DNA from: Desulfobacterales bacterium
GTDB lineage: Bacteria; Desulfobacterota; Desulfobacteria; Desulfobacterales; UBA2156
NCBI GenBank assembly: GCA_011049715.1
Contig: DRHF01000151.1
Location: 1 to 64,000 of the forward strand
Direction: 5' to 3'
DNA length: 64,000 bases
The notes below the pieces were generated by a model. That model did no database searches. It was given only the letters and a program-made list of their open reading frames with translations, and had not been told where the DNA came from. Both the position numbers and the translations under genes were made by a program. Positions 20,001 to 29,488 of the stretch are shown here, one piece after another. Position 1 is the first letter of the stretch; each line of letters opens with the position of its first letter.

Positions 20001-23000
20001 AAAAGTTGAACCAACGGGTAGTTTTATTATTAAAGGACCGTAAAAAAGTAAGCAAACACACACGGATAAATCCAAATGGCGTCGATCAGCGCCTCTCGGA
20101 GATCATCCGGAGAATAGGTGAAGATCTCAAGTTCCCTGAGCGGCTGATCCTCCTGAACGCCGAGCTCCTGGACCGTCTCGGTCTGGCCTATCAGGAAGCA
20201 GATCAATGGGAAAAGGCGATTAAAACACATGATCAGCTTTTTTCATTGAATAAGCGCCTCAATCTTTTGCAAAATTTAACTCGAAACAAAAGATCCGTTG
20301 CATACAGCCGATACCAGCTGGCGGAGACCCTGGCCGGTGAAGAGCGCCGAAAACAGCTCAAAGATGCAGCCGGGGAGTTTGTCGAGGTCATCGCTCTAGT
20401 CCGGAAATACGGTGTGCCGGATAAAAGCAAAAAAGAAGAAACGGGGCTTTTCAACATCGATCTTCAGTTTTCCATAGATGAAATTGGCGCAACCCGTGCA
20501 GGGCATGGCTTTTCCGCAGCCCAGGAAAAAAGACTTGCGGAAGCTTTCATCTCGCGTATCCAGGTAGAGCTCGGCGACCTGATACCTGCTGAAACAGCTA
20601 TCAAGGAACAACTTGCCGAGTACCCGATCGATGGCCCGGTTTCGGACAGTGACCTTCACGGGGTATCTCTCCTTTACCACCGAGCGGGTCAGTTGGCGAT
20701 GGCCAGGGGAAAACTGATCGATGCATTTTCTTTTTTTCGATACGCTGCTGATTTGACACTTCGGATGAAAAACAGGGTCAGCACCGCCACCAATATCATG
20801 AATATGGCCAAAGTGCTCAGTATGATCCCTGCAGAAACCAACGAACGCCATCTTTTTGTCCGCCAACTGGCGGTCATCGATAAAAAGATAACCCGTCTTC
20901 TTGATCAAAGTTCAATCCCTTTCCAAAAACCGATTGAAGCCATTTATCACAATACAATGGGCGTTTACGCTTTGGAGGGGTCGGATGGTTTAGGAAACAA
21001 TTTGGAACAGACCCTTTTTCGTATCAGAGGTTTTGAAACCGCCGGTTTTCATTTTAATAAAGGACTGAATTCACTTGAACACAAAAAAGTAACCCTCGAC
21101 CGAAAGAGTTTGGCGCTTCTTTCCACCCTGCATTTAAATCTGGCCAAAGTCGCTGTCGGTTTTGGAGAGAAAAAGAGCGCTGCAAATCATTTCAACCTGG
21201 CGCTCGATCTCTCAAAACGGGGTATGCTTCCGGAACTGAAGTGGCGTGCTTATGCGGGATTGAACCGGTTTGAAGAAGCATTGACCACACTGGAGTCCGT
21301 CAACATATTGAGGGCAGGCTGTCGCGTGGATGAAATTTTGGACACATTCGGAAAAATGGTGGATGATCTGGTTTTGTCAAATCGGATCGAAGATGCTTTT
21401 AATCTCGCGGAACGTCTTTCCGAACTTGAGCGGTTCAATCGACTTTCACCCCTGATCAATCGAATAAAAGAAAGTGAAAAAGCGCTATTTCGAAAAATTT
21501 ATTCGCGGCTGGAACGGATCGCCACACTGCGCGGAAAGATATCTGCGGCAGATGGGGAGAAAAAACAATATCTGCAACAACGGTTGGCCAGTGAAATCGA
21601 ACTGGTCGAATCAAGTACTGGGAAAAACAGAGAAAAATTGCCGGACATCGTAAGGTTTATCCCAGATAAAAAAACCCGGGAACAGGTGATGATTCTGTTG
21701 GGGCTTGCTGTTGAGGCCGAGAATTTGGCAGATGATATTGTATTTCAAAATGAAAGAGATGCAGAGGCAAAGACCGGAGATGACAACCCTGGTGAAGCGG
21801 TCACTTCACCGACCCGAAAAGCGTATGAAGACCTCACCCAGCGCTACCAAGCATTGAGGGAAGAGGTGATTTCCGAGAGGCCTGAAGATAAGCCCGCCGA
21901 TATCATCACCTTCTTCGGGGCTGAGCCTTTTGAGGCCGCGGATGTGATGGCGCTCCTGCCGGAAAAAGGTAAACTGATCCGGCTATTTAAAACAAACCGT
22001 TTTCAGGATCATCAGGCACCCGTGTTTATCGCTTTTACGGTAACCCCTGATGATATCCAGGCCTCCCATATCACATCAATATCCAAAAGCGCTCAGGATC
22101 TCACCGGGCCGGATGATCAATTGATTTATCTAGCGTATGAGCGACTCGATTCGATCTTGGCCGCTCACTTGCCGATAAAAAAGGTCGACGCTTTTGCGCT
22201 GAGTGCCACCCACCTGATCCGATCGATCCTCAATCGAAAACCGTTTAAGCGAAACCTCCTGTCGATTCCCCCTTTTTCCGGCAACTTAACCGGCAACTCG
22301 AAGGGATACGACCCGATCACGCTTTCAGATTTAACAACCAGCGAATTTTCATATGAAGCAGATGGAGTTCACACTTTATGGCTGTCAGTACCGGTTTCAT
22401 TTGCCTACCGGGTCCCCACCCGGGAAGGGGAATACCCAAACCGGTTTCTGACGGCAGATGGTGTTGGGGGACAGCAAATTGCATTGACAAAACTGCTCAA
22501 TACCTTTACCAACCTCTCCCTGGCGCTGTTACCAAAGGCATCTGTTGCGGATGCATACTGGATTGGACACCTGTTTTCAATATACGGAACGCCGAGTGTG
22601 ATCCTCCCAGTAAACCCAGAGATTGATTCAAGTTTTTCTAAAGCGTTTCTCAATGTGTATGCTTCCGCTTCGGCTCTCAAAGCGATGAGATCGGCAACAT
22701 CGATTTTAGAAATAAAAAATCAATGGATTCAGCTCGGTTATGCCGGCATGACCTCTGAAGAAGGGTTGGCGTTCGCCAAAACCCATTTTACAAACTACGT
22801 TCAAGAAGCGGATAAGGCCTATAAAACCAATCTTTATTCAAAGGCCCTTGCCCTTTTTGAGAATGCAATACTGATCGCCGAAAATTCAGCTCAATTCAGC
22901 CGCTACCTCCCCCCTCTTTTGGGCTATGCCCGTGAGAGTGCATATAGGACGGGCAATCTGAAAAAGACACTCAAGCACGCCGTGACACTGGCAAATCTGA

Positions 23001-25633
23001 TGACCCAAAAAAACCCCGATACAAAAGCACACGGAGAAGCGCTTTTGAGGTTGGGCATCATCTATTCTCAATTTGAACAATATGAAAAGGCGGTTCCGAT
23101 TCTAGAAGAGGCTTTGGAAATTTTTTCTAATTTGGAACTGGGCACCTACCAGATTTCGACCCTGGCGGATCTGGGTGTAATTTTAGAGAATGCGATGAAA
23201 TATGACCGGGCGATGGATCAGTTCCAAGCCGCCGCATCTCTGAGCAAAGTATTGAATAAGGAAGCGCTTTTAGCGGGTCAACATTCAAATATCGGCAGAA
23301 TATACGATTTACGCCTGAGTCAATATGCTCTGGCCATCCAGAGCTATAAAAAGGCTCTTCTTATTTACAAAGGGATGGAACGCTCTTTAAAAATATCGGC
23401 CCGCATCGGCCAGTCTTTACTGGATATTGGACGGTGTTACCGTCTGTTGGGAAATTTTAAAAGCGCGGACCAACACTATGCCGAGGCGATAACTGTAGTA
23501 CGTTCAGGCCCCGATAACGTAAGCCTTATGACAAAAATTATCATCGAACAGGCCAATAACGCCTGGTTTCAGGGAAAATACGAAGAAGCTTTTAATTTGC
23601 AAACAAAATCGTATCAACTGGCAAAAGAAAATAACCTCGCCCTGATGCAGGTCATTTCCCTGAACACAGCCGGTCTTTTATGGTGGACATTGGGGGATAA
23701 TCAAAAGGCGATGATCGAACTGCAAAAAGCCCTGTCATCCGCGAAAGCACTTCGTGTGCGGGATGATGAAGTCGCCACCACATTAAATAACATTGGGCTG
23801 ATATTTCGGGAAATGGGGCGTCACACCGAGGCGTTGCAGGCTTTTGAAAATGCACTGGCCATTGACACGCGATTGAAATCGCGTTGGGCGATAGCCTACG
23901 ATCTACGCAATCAGGGATTGACCTATCTTTTGATGGGTGAAACAGAAAAGGCAATTCCACTATTCCAAAAAGCTTCCCGGCAGGCCGCTGCCATCGGTAA
24001 CCGGATTAATGAGGCAAAAGCGTACCTGGGGTTGGGAGATGCCTATTCCACTGTAGGAAAGAAGGCTGATGCGGCAAATTCATATCAAAAGGCCCTGGAA
24101 TTGGCGCAATCGATGTCATTGCGGGAAACCGAGTGGCGATCCATCTTCGGCATGGCAAAGCTCCTTCTTTCCGACAACCCTGAAAAGGCCGAGCAACTCC
24201 TTTTCGAGGCGGTGAGTGTCATTGAAAGCATGCGATCCGATATCAAAATCCTTCAACTCAAAGATCGCTTTTTATCCAACAAACTATCTGTTTATGAAAC
24301 CCTCTGCCGGTTGCTGGCGGACAGGGGAAAGATTGTGGAGTCCTTTGAAATCGCAGAACGATCCAGATCGAGGAACTTTATCGACCTCCTTGGAAATCAA
24401 AGGCTTTCTCTCAATCGATCGATAGACCAAGAACTTTACGATCGCCAGACTTTGCTTAGATCCCGAATAGAGGAACAAGAAGTCCTTTTGGCCCAATCGA
24501 CCGAAAAAGCGGAGCGTCAGACATACGAACAGGCACTGGTTGGACTTAGAAATGATTTTAAAACATTAATGCTCGAAATCCAGGCGGAAAACCCACAGTT
24601 GAGCGCCCTGGTCTCTGTTGGGGACTTCAGCGCAGAAAAGCTTATCCAAAAGCTGGAACCGGATGTGGCGCTAATTGAGTATTACATCCTCGAAAAGGAA
24701 ATATTCTATTGGTTGATTCGACCCAAAGGGATCAAGTTGTTCAGAGTCGCCGTGGACCGGAGGGACTTCGGTGAATCAATTCTTGATTATCGCAGAAGAA
24801 TCCAGAATATCGAACCGCTGGCGGACGAATCAAGGGCCCTTTTCAACACATTACTCACACCGGTGATGCCATACCTAAAGGAAGTAAAAAACCTCGGCAT
24901 CATCCCCCATGGCCCGCTGCACTACCTTTCGTTTTCCACTCTTTCGAACTCCGATGACTACCTGATCGATCTGTTTCCGATATTCTATTTGCCGAGCGCA
25001 AATGTGCTCAGCTACACCATAGGAAAACGTTTTAAAGAAAAAAATATTCGTGTTCTTGCCCTGGCAAATCCTGATCTGGGAGATCCGGCATTCAATCTTC
25101 CCTTTTCCGAACACGAGGTCTATTCGATAAAGTGGAACTTCCCAAATGTCACGGTGATGACCAAGGAACGGGCGACAGAAAAATGGGTGGTCGACAACAT
25201 CGAAAAATTTGGCATAATCCATATAGCGTCCCACGGCCAATTCGATCCAATCAACCCGCTTTTTTCAGCCATAAAGTTAACAAAAGGGAGCGGCATGGAC
25301 GGTAACCTGGAGGCGGCAGAGATTTTCGGGCTGAAGATCAATGCGGATATCGTTGTCCTTAGTGCCTGTCAGACCGGCCTGGGACGGGTAACAAAAGGGG
25401 ATGATGTTATCGGGTTGAACCGGGCGTTTTTCTATGCAGGTACCCACACCATTGTTTCGAGTCTATGGCGGGTCAGCGACGTCTCCACCGCCGTCATGAT
25501 AAAGGAGTTTTATCGTCAGTATATGTATCATAAAAAATCAGAGAGCCTACGATTGGCAACACTCCATGTAAAAAAGCGATTTCCCCATCCCGGATACTGG
25601 GGTGCGTTTACACTCGTGGGAGATTATTATTGA
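17054..25633 (+). CDS. Giant secreted TolB/WD40-like propeller - TPR - (pseudo)CHAT - TPR - CHAT protease-like protein (2859 aa)
   Basis: Signal-like N-terminus; PD40 repeats (SPDGRFIAYTSE, SPDGKKLYFH, SPNGLMLAFVS, SSDGKHIFFSR); many TPRs; C-terminal CHAT with IHIASHGQ and VVLSACQTGLG. Confidence 0.88.
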   Translation: MEKKAISLQNHLLRKTRAVLMVSAVIALGFPSPSLAGRIGNQPAPSLSNRPEQITAETDPMFYVAVSRDGKWVAYTSERKKFTDLWLRSADPSVIVPPRRLTADPGRESSPAFSPDGRFIAYTSENYDAKGDIFLFDLKDPRARPVRLTGRDTEDGAPSFSPDGKKLYFHQKGFDDPHRSIVSLDIDNKTDLHHKKLKPRKLPVDGDGAFPSISPNGLMLAFVSYRYDDAGDIFVLDLQTKKVRTATTGPYMDFFPSWSSDGKHIFFSRFAIDSNRDGKIDAKDNAAIFKTGLSGKPSGPYPLTSAKFSSFQPHVAGKKIFFLSDLGGTSNCWSLPIEGQIPIAKDAIDQMKLGEDLSRAIPFDPYLTLLAYYKVLERFPDQAPFGAAAAFEIGKIYQKLGLMANAHLSFRIVIDYYPAIQPAAAFSLIELTTIDLRKELKNEKDETKKPGILNNGLRRLANISKGRPPAVTGRSKLKRAGLLVNEGRGSENLLKAIHLLESVIQNNASLKAQVAEAMVLKADIYSQISGLEKVYPIYLDVVKTYQSVDPWADVAVDRILNLSISESETKSLDDKLQLLRKIADENRDETPLLSIGALNRIGDLLFEAGEGSRAKNAYSQVLEEFPILTSQTAAARLSLAEILYREERFRQALKLYEAEISLRPDDDYIYRLARDGYIQKSLGGAEYLYRLGEISSARKIFKELIEYDDTIVEAHRGYIKSAAAQKDVKKVLNAYRNRMRKRADDPIALYATALCLTYLNGKGPLIEAKQMLIRAINLDGQIEYFHQTLGYVLEVLETVHKTEGGLEIALESYKKAYFLNNRKDNPLNAANLLLNIGNTYFLLGQHAKAFHHFTQRLHSKQPFQNKSTEILFYQRLGSSAFHVRESEATINAFTKAIALIDRRMQPMDASRQFDKIIRYIMDQVITPLLKDGVELAGRANIIAKSQSRIKKRLSELNRIHLPPPAPQWSAYNRGMKDLILEQEKLNQRVVLLLKDRKKVSKHTRINPNGVDQRLSEIIRRIGEDLKFPERLILLNAELLDRLGLAYQEADQWEKAIKTHDQLFSLNKRLNLLQNLTRNKRSVAYSRYQLAETLAGEERRKQLKDAAGEFVEVIALVRKYGVPDKSKKEETGLFNIDLQFSIDEIGATRAGHGFSAAQEKRLAEAFISRIQVELGDLIPAETAIKEQLAEYPIDGPVSDSDLHGVSLLYHRAGQLAMARGKLIDAFSFFRYAADLTLRMKNRVSTATNIMNMAKVLSMIPAETNERHLFVRQLAVIDKKITRLLDQSSIPFQKPIEAIYHNTMGVYALEGSDGLGNNLEQTLFRIRGFETAGFHFNKGLNSLEHKKVTLDRKSLALLSTLHLNLAKVAVGFGEKKSAANHFNLALDLSKRGMLPELKWRAYAGLNRFEEALTTLESVNILRAGCRVDEILDTFGKMVDDLVLSNRIEDAFNLAERLSELERFNRLSPLINRIKESEKALFRKIYSRLERIATLRGKISAADGEKKQYLQQRLASEIELVESSTGKNREKLPDIVRFIPDKKTREQVMILLGLAVEAENLADDIVFQNERDAEAKTGDDNPGEAVTSPTRKAYEDLTQRYQALREEVISERPEDKPADIITFFGAEPFEAADVMALLPEKGKLIRLFKTNRFQDHQAPVFIAFTVTPDDIQASHITSISKSAQDLTGPDDQLIYLAYERLDSILAAHLPIKKVDAFALSATHLIRSILNRKPFKRNLLSIPPFSGNLTGNSKGYDPITLSDLTTSEFSYEADGVHTLWLSVPVSFAYRVPTREGEYPNRFLTADGVGGQQIALTKLLNTFTNLSLALLPKASVADAYWIGHLFSIYGTPSVILPVNPEIDSSFSKAFLNVYASASALKAMRSATSILEIKNQWIQLGYAGMTSEEGLAFAKTHFTNYVQEADKAYKTNLYSKALALFENAILIAENSAQFSRYLPPLLGYARESAYRTGNLKKTLKHAVTLANLMTQKNPDTKAHGEALLRLGIIYSQFEQYEKAVPILEEALEIFSNLELGTYQISTLADLGVILENAMKYDRAMDQFQAAASLSKVLNKEALLAGQHSNIGRIYDLRLSQYALAIQSYKKALLIYKGMERSLKISARIGQSLLDIGRCYRLLGNFKSADQHYAEAITVVRSGPDNVSLMTKIIIEQANNAWFQGKYEEAFNLQTKSYQLAKENNLALMQVISLNTAGLLWWTLGDNQKAMIELQKALSSAKALRVRDDEVATTLNNIGLIFREMGRHTEALQAFENALAIDTRLKSRWAIAYDLRNQGLTYLLMGETEKAIPLFQKASRQAAAIGNRINEAKAYLGLGDAYSTVGKKADAANSYQKALELAQSMSLRETEWRSIFGMAKLLLSDNPEKAEQLLFEAVSVIESMRSDIKILQLKDRFLSNKLSVYETLCRLLADRGKIVESFEIAERSRSRNFIDLLGNQRLSLNRSIDQELYDRQTLLRSRIEEQEVLLAQSTEKAERQTYEQALVGLRNDFKTLMLEIQAENPQLSALVSVGDFSAEKLIQKLEPDVALIEYYILEKEIFYWLIRPKGIKLFRVAVDRRDFGESILDYRRRIQNIEPLADESRALFNTLLTPVMPYLKEVKNLGIIPHGPLHYLSFSTLSNSDDYLIDLFPIFYLPSANVLSYTIGKRFKEKNIRVLALANPDLGDPAFNLPFSEHEVYSIKWNFPNVTVMTKERATEKWVVDNIEKFGIIHIASHGQFDPINPLFSAIKLTKGSGMDGNLEAAEIFGLKINADIVVLSACQTGLGRVTKGDDVIGLNRAFFYAGTHTIVSSLWRVSDVSTAVMIKEFYRQYMYHKKSESLRLATLHVKKRFPHPGYWGAFTLVGDYY

Positions 25634-25642
25634 TACTGAAAG

Positions 25643-26173
25643 GTGAAGAAAATGAATCGAGCTATTATTTTTCTTATTAGCTTTTTAGCCCTTGCCATTC
25701 TTGGTTATCCGGCAGTAGGCGCCCAAAAAAAAGTCTGGGTATCCACAACCGGTGCCAAGCTGAAAGCAGAAAAGACAGTTTCATCCGCAACCATCGCCAA
25801 CCTCCCGGTCGGTACCCAGCTGACGGTCCACGCTTTAAAAAACCGATGGTATCAGGTTTCCGCGCCCGACGGTAAAAAGGGCTGGATATACCGAGGCAAA
25901 GTTTCAAGCAAACCGCCTAAAAAGGAGGGAGGGGAACAAAATCCTTTGGGGACGCTCATCGGCAGTCTTACGGGAAGCAACATACAAGCAGATGCTTCCG
26001 ATACATCAAGGAGCGTCCGGGGTCTATCGCCGGAAGCAGAAGCATATGCCGATCGAACCGGAACCCCGGAACAATACAAAAAGGCACTCGATACTATTAT
26101 ATCAATGAAAACAAGCGACGGGGAGATAGAGCAATTTCTTAGAGCAGGCAAAATTGGAGAATACGCTGAATAA
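25643..26173 (+). CDS. SH3b-domain periplasmic protein
   Basis: Signal peptide; KVWVSTTGAKLKAEKTVSSATIANLPVGTQLTVHALKNRWYQVSAPDGKKGWIYRGKVS. Confidence 0.75.
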   Translation: MKKMNRAIIFLISFLALAILGYPAVGAQKKVWVSTTGAKLKAEKTVSSATIANLPVGTQLTVHALKNRWYQVSAPDGKKGWIYRGKVSSKPPKKEGGEQNPLGTLIGSLTGSNIQADASDTSRSVRGLSPEAEAYADRTGTPEQYKKALDTIISMKTSDGEIEQFLRAGKIGEYAE

Positions 26174-26264
26174 GGCTTCCATCCGTTATACCGATCAAAA
26201 CCATCATCCCCGATGGGGCTCGATCGACAAAGCTTCAAAACAGATAAAAAGGATTAAAACCATC

Positions 26265-27194
26265 ATGGGACACCGACAAAAACAAACCCGATCAGATCAG
26301 CGGTTCATGTACAATCGCCGCAGGTTCATTAAATACGCCGGGATCCTGAGCATTTTAACCTTAAACCCCGCCCATGCGTTTAATATCTTCGAATTGCTCG
26401 ATCCTGAAGGAGAATCAGAAGATCTCCAAAAATTAAAAAAGATTTTGGGCGGAGCCGGAAAGATCCTGACCAGTTCGACCGATCTGGACTATAAATCCGA
26501 GTTTGCCATCGGAGAAAGCCTGGCGCTTGAGGGTCTCCGGCGGTACGGTCGCCCGGTAAATGATTCCCAGCTGCAAAAATACGTCAATCTGGTTGGGAAC
26601 TCGGTCGCCCGCAACTCAAAGCGATTTAATATTCCATTTTATTTTGTGGTTGTAAAAAACCATCTGTACAATGCTTTTGCGTGTCCGGGCGGCATCATCT
26701 TCGTCACATCGACCCTGATGCAATCGATCGACGATGAATCCCAACTGGCAGGAGTGCTGGCCCATGAGGTCGCACACGTCAGCCACAAACACGCTCTTAA
26801 ATCCATTCGCCGGGCGAAATTTTTCCAGGGCGTGGGTGAAATCACAGCTGCCACCATGAAGGCAGAGGAAGGAAAACAGTTTCAAGATATGATTGGCGGT
26901 TTACAAAATATACTTTTTGATCGGGGTCTTGATAAGAATATGGAATTCGAGGCGGATATCTCCGGTATGGAAATTGCTTACAAAACCGGCTATAATCCCC
27001 AAGGACTGGTCCGGGTGCTCAATATACTCAAACAGAGAGAAAAAACAGCTGAAAAAAGAGGATCGTGGTTTTCGACCCACCCGCCTTTGAATCAAAGAAT
27101 AAAAAAATGCCGACTCAAAATGAAAAGCTATCCGGACGCCTCATCCATGTCGATTGTCAAAGATCGATTTCTTTATTATAAAAAGCGGCTTTAA
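26265..27194 (+). CDS. M48 family metalloprotease with probable Tat signal; start revised to ATG 26265
   Basis: VLAHEVAHVSHKHA HExxH; MEFEADISGMEIAYKTGYNP; STHPPLNQRI; NRRRFIKYAG twin-Arg motif. Confidence 0.85.
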   Translation: MGHRQKQTRSDQRFMYNRRRFIKYAGILSILTLNPAHAFNIFELLDPEGESEDLQKLKKILGGAGKILTSSTDLDYKSEFAIGESLALEGLRRYGRPVNDSQLQKYVNLVGNSVARNSKRFNIPFYFVVVKNHLYNAFACPGGIIFVTSTLMQSIDDESQLAGVLAHEVAHVSHKHALKSIRRAKFFQGVGEITAATMKAEEGKQFQDMIGGLQNILFDRGLDKNMEFEADISGMEIAYKTGYNPQGLVRVLNILKQREKTAEKRGSWFSTHPPLNQRIKKCRLKMKSYPDASSMSIVKDRFLYYKKRL

Positions 27195-27210
27195 CACACG
27201 CTGCTTTTTT
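27180..27210 (+). terminator. Possible intrinsic terminator at M48 stop codon
   Basis: aaaaagcggctttaacacacgctgctttttt: AAAAGC.GC/GC.GCTTTT stem then T-run. Confidence 0.4.
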
Positions 27211-27303
27211 GTGAATCCTTTTTTCGAATATTTAGATCCAAAAGCCCCGGGTTTATAGATCGCTCGGAGTTGTCTGGTACATCATCGATAGGGCCGAAAA
27301 ACA

Positions 27304-28419
27304 ATGACCAAGAGAACAATTGAAAACCGGCTTAACTTCTTTCGAAAATCCTGTTCCCAACACCAGATCGACACGTTCTTGGTTCTTATCGAAGAAAACC
27401 GCCGCTACCTCAGCGGCTTTACCGGTGAGGACACCCAGTTTGATGAATCAGCGGGCGCTCTGTTGATCACAGACACGCAGCTCCTGCTCGCAACAGACGC
27501 ACGATTTGAAACCCAAGGCAGAATTGAAGCATCTCTTTATGAGATTTATACCTATAAAGCGGGATTAATAAAGGCACTTCCCCATTTACTCAAAAGATTC
27601 GAAACCAAAAAACTCGGGGTTGAAAGCTCGCGTATTTCATATCAAAATTATACCAAAATCGCCCAACATCTGAAATCCGATTTCCCGGCGGTTGAACTGG
27701 TTCCAACGGAAAACATTATCGAGAATCAGCGGGTTTTAAAAGAGCCGGATGAAATCGAAATCATTAGAAAGGCACTTTTGATTGCAGAAAATGTTTTTAA
27801 GGATTTTTCAAGCACGTTGAAGCCCGGGATGACGGAAAAGGAGGCGGCATGGGCCATAGAGAAAGGGATGAGGGAAGGTGGAGCGGATATGCTTTCGTTC
27901 CCGGTCATCGTCGCTGCCGGTGAAAACAGTGCCCTGCCCCACGCCATACCTTCAAATCGGCCGGTGCAAAGGGGAGAGCCGATTCTGTTTGACTGGGGAG
28001 CCAGGTTTAATGGTTACTGCTCGGACATTTCGAGAACCCTATTTCTTGAAACGATCGACAAAAATTTCCAAAAGGTTTATCAAGCTGTTTTTGATGCACA
28101 GCAAATGGCAATCGATGCAATAAAACCTGGTGTGAGTTCAAAAACGGTCGACGCGGTTGCACGCAATCACATTGATAAAATGGGGTTTAAAGATAAATTC
28201 GGCCATGGGTTGGGCCACGGTGTCGGGCTTTCAGTTCATGAGGCCCCAAGGCTCAGTCCGTTGAAGGATGATACCCTTGAACCCGGAATGATCATAACCG
28301 TGGAGCCCGGGATTTATCTGTCCGGCCAGGGAGGTGTCAGGCTTGAAAATATGATACGGGTCAAAGAAGATGGCGCCGAAGTGCTCAACCGACTGGATAT
28401 GCCTTACCTGATAAAATAA
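27304..28419 (+). CDS. M24 family Xaa-Pro aminopeptidase/dipeptidase
   Basis: FDWGARFNGYCSDISRT; GHGLGHGVGLSVHEAP; GMIITVEPGIY. Confidence 0.88.
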   Translation: MTKRTIENRLNFFRKSCSQHQIDTFLVLIEENRRYLSGFTGEDTQFDESAGALLITDTQLLLATDARFETQGRIEASLYEIYTYKAGLIKALPHLLKRFETKKLGVESSRISYQNYTKIAQHLKSDFPAVELVPTENIIENQRVLKEPDEIEIIRKALLIAENVFKDFSSTLKPGMTEKEAAWAIEKGMREGGADMLSFPVIVAAGENSALPHAIPSNRPVQRGEPILFDWGARFNGYCSDISRTLFLETIDKNFQKVYQAVFDAQQMAIDAIKPGVSSKTVDAVARNHIDKMGFKDKFGHGLGHGVGLSVHEAPRLSPLKDDTLEPGMIITVEPGIYLSGQGGVRLENMIRVKEDGAEVLNRLDMPYLIK

Positions 28420-28480
28420 AACGATTTTGTCCTATAGAAGAATTATTCTTCAATGGCGTTTCAGATGTCCAATATGTCCT

Positions 28481-29488
28481 TTAAGTGGTTTCAGCGGGCA
28501 GTTCCTCACCCAGGGCCAAGCGGACCAGATTGCTCAGATGGATCGGCCTGAGTCCTGCTTCGCGGGATACCCGGCGTAAACGAAGGGTGCACATCGGACA
28601 CAAAAAGACCATGAGCTCGGCCCCATGTTTCAGACCGTCCTCGATATTACGGGCAGAAGACTCAATCGCCCGATCCCGTTGGCCGAATCCTACCAGGGGC
28701 GCATCGCAACACAGCGCATCCTGGCGATCGAACCTTCTCGCCACCCTTTCCACCCCCATTAGCTCAAAAAGTTCGTCAAGAACAGGATCTTTTTCCATCG
28801 AATAACGGGAAGCACAGGGTTGCTGATAAGCGGCTTTGAGTCCAAGTGGATGAACCGCCTCCGGGTGGTCCCGCAAATAATCCCGAAAGTAGGTAATAAT
28901 ATGAACGGGTCGAAAAGGAACTTTCACACCATATGCCGGCGCAACGCTATTGACCGCCGCATAGCACTCATCATGGAAAAATACAATTTCCTCAGCCCCT
29001 GTCCGGGATAGATTTTCCACCATGCGTCGGAGACCGGGGCCGATGGGCGATTCCACACCCATATGGCAATAGCCGACATAACAAAAATAATCACCGCCTT
29101 TAAGAAAGGTCATGCCTTGGTAAAGCCGGCCTTCAAACATGCGGGGAATCAGGGGGTCTACGACGCAAAGCGAGATAACCGGTCGGTCAGGCGCCCCACG
29201 GATTATTTCACCGGGTGAATCGATCCAACCCTTTACCAGAGATATACCTTTTGGAGATTGGACAGCTTTTGTTTCCTCTTGTCGCTTCAAAATCAAATCA
29301 AAAGGATTGGCGCCGCTGGGACAGTAGTTGTTACAGGCAATGCAAGTGGCACATTGGGCCACAATATCGGTCGATTCACCGGCGATGAGGGCCTCTATTT
29401 CTTTTACGGCCAGTTCCTGATCATAATCGACATAATGGCACCTGACCAGACAATCGCCACAGCGATTGCACCTCGATTCGTCAAACAT
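28481..29488 (-). CDS. (Fe-S)-binding protein with CCG-type heterodisulfide reductase domain
   Basis: CNRCGDCLVRC and CATCIACNNYCP 4Fe-4S motifs; DALCCDAPL, CPMC. Confidence 0.8.
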   Translation of the reverse strand: MFDESRCNRCGDCLVRCHYVDYDQELAVKEIEALIAGESTDIVAQCATCIACNNYCPSGANPFDLILKRQEETKAVQSPKGISLVKGWIDSPGEIIRGAPDRPVISLCVVDPLIPRMFEGRLYQGMTFLKGGDYFCYVGYCHMGVESPIGPGLRRMVENLSRTGAEEIVFFHDECYAAVNSVAPAYGVKVPFRPVHIITYFRDYLRDHPEAVHPLGLKAAYQQPCASRYSMEKDPVLDELFELMGVERVARRFDRQDALCCDAPLVGFGQRDRAIESSARNIEDGLKHGAELMVFLCPMCTLRLRRVSREAGLRPIHLSNLVRLALGEELPAETT

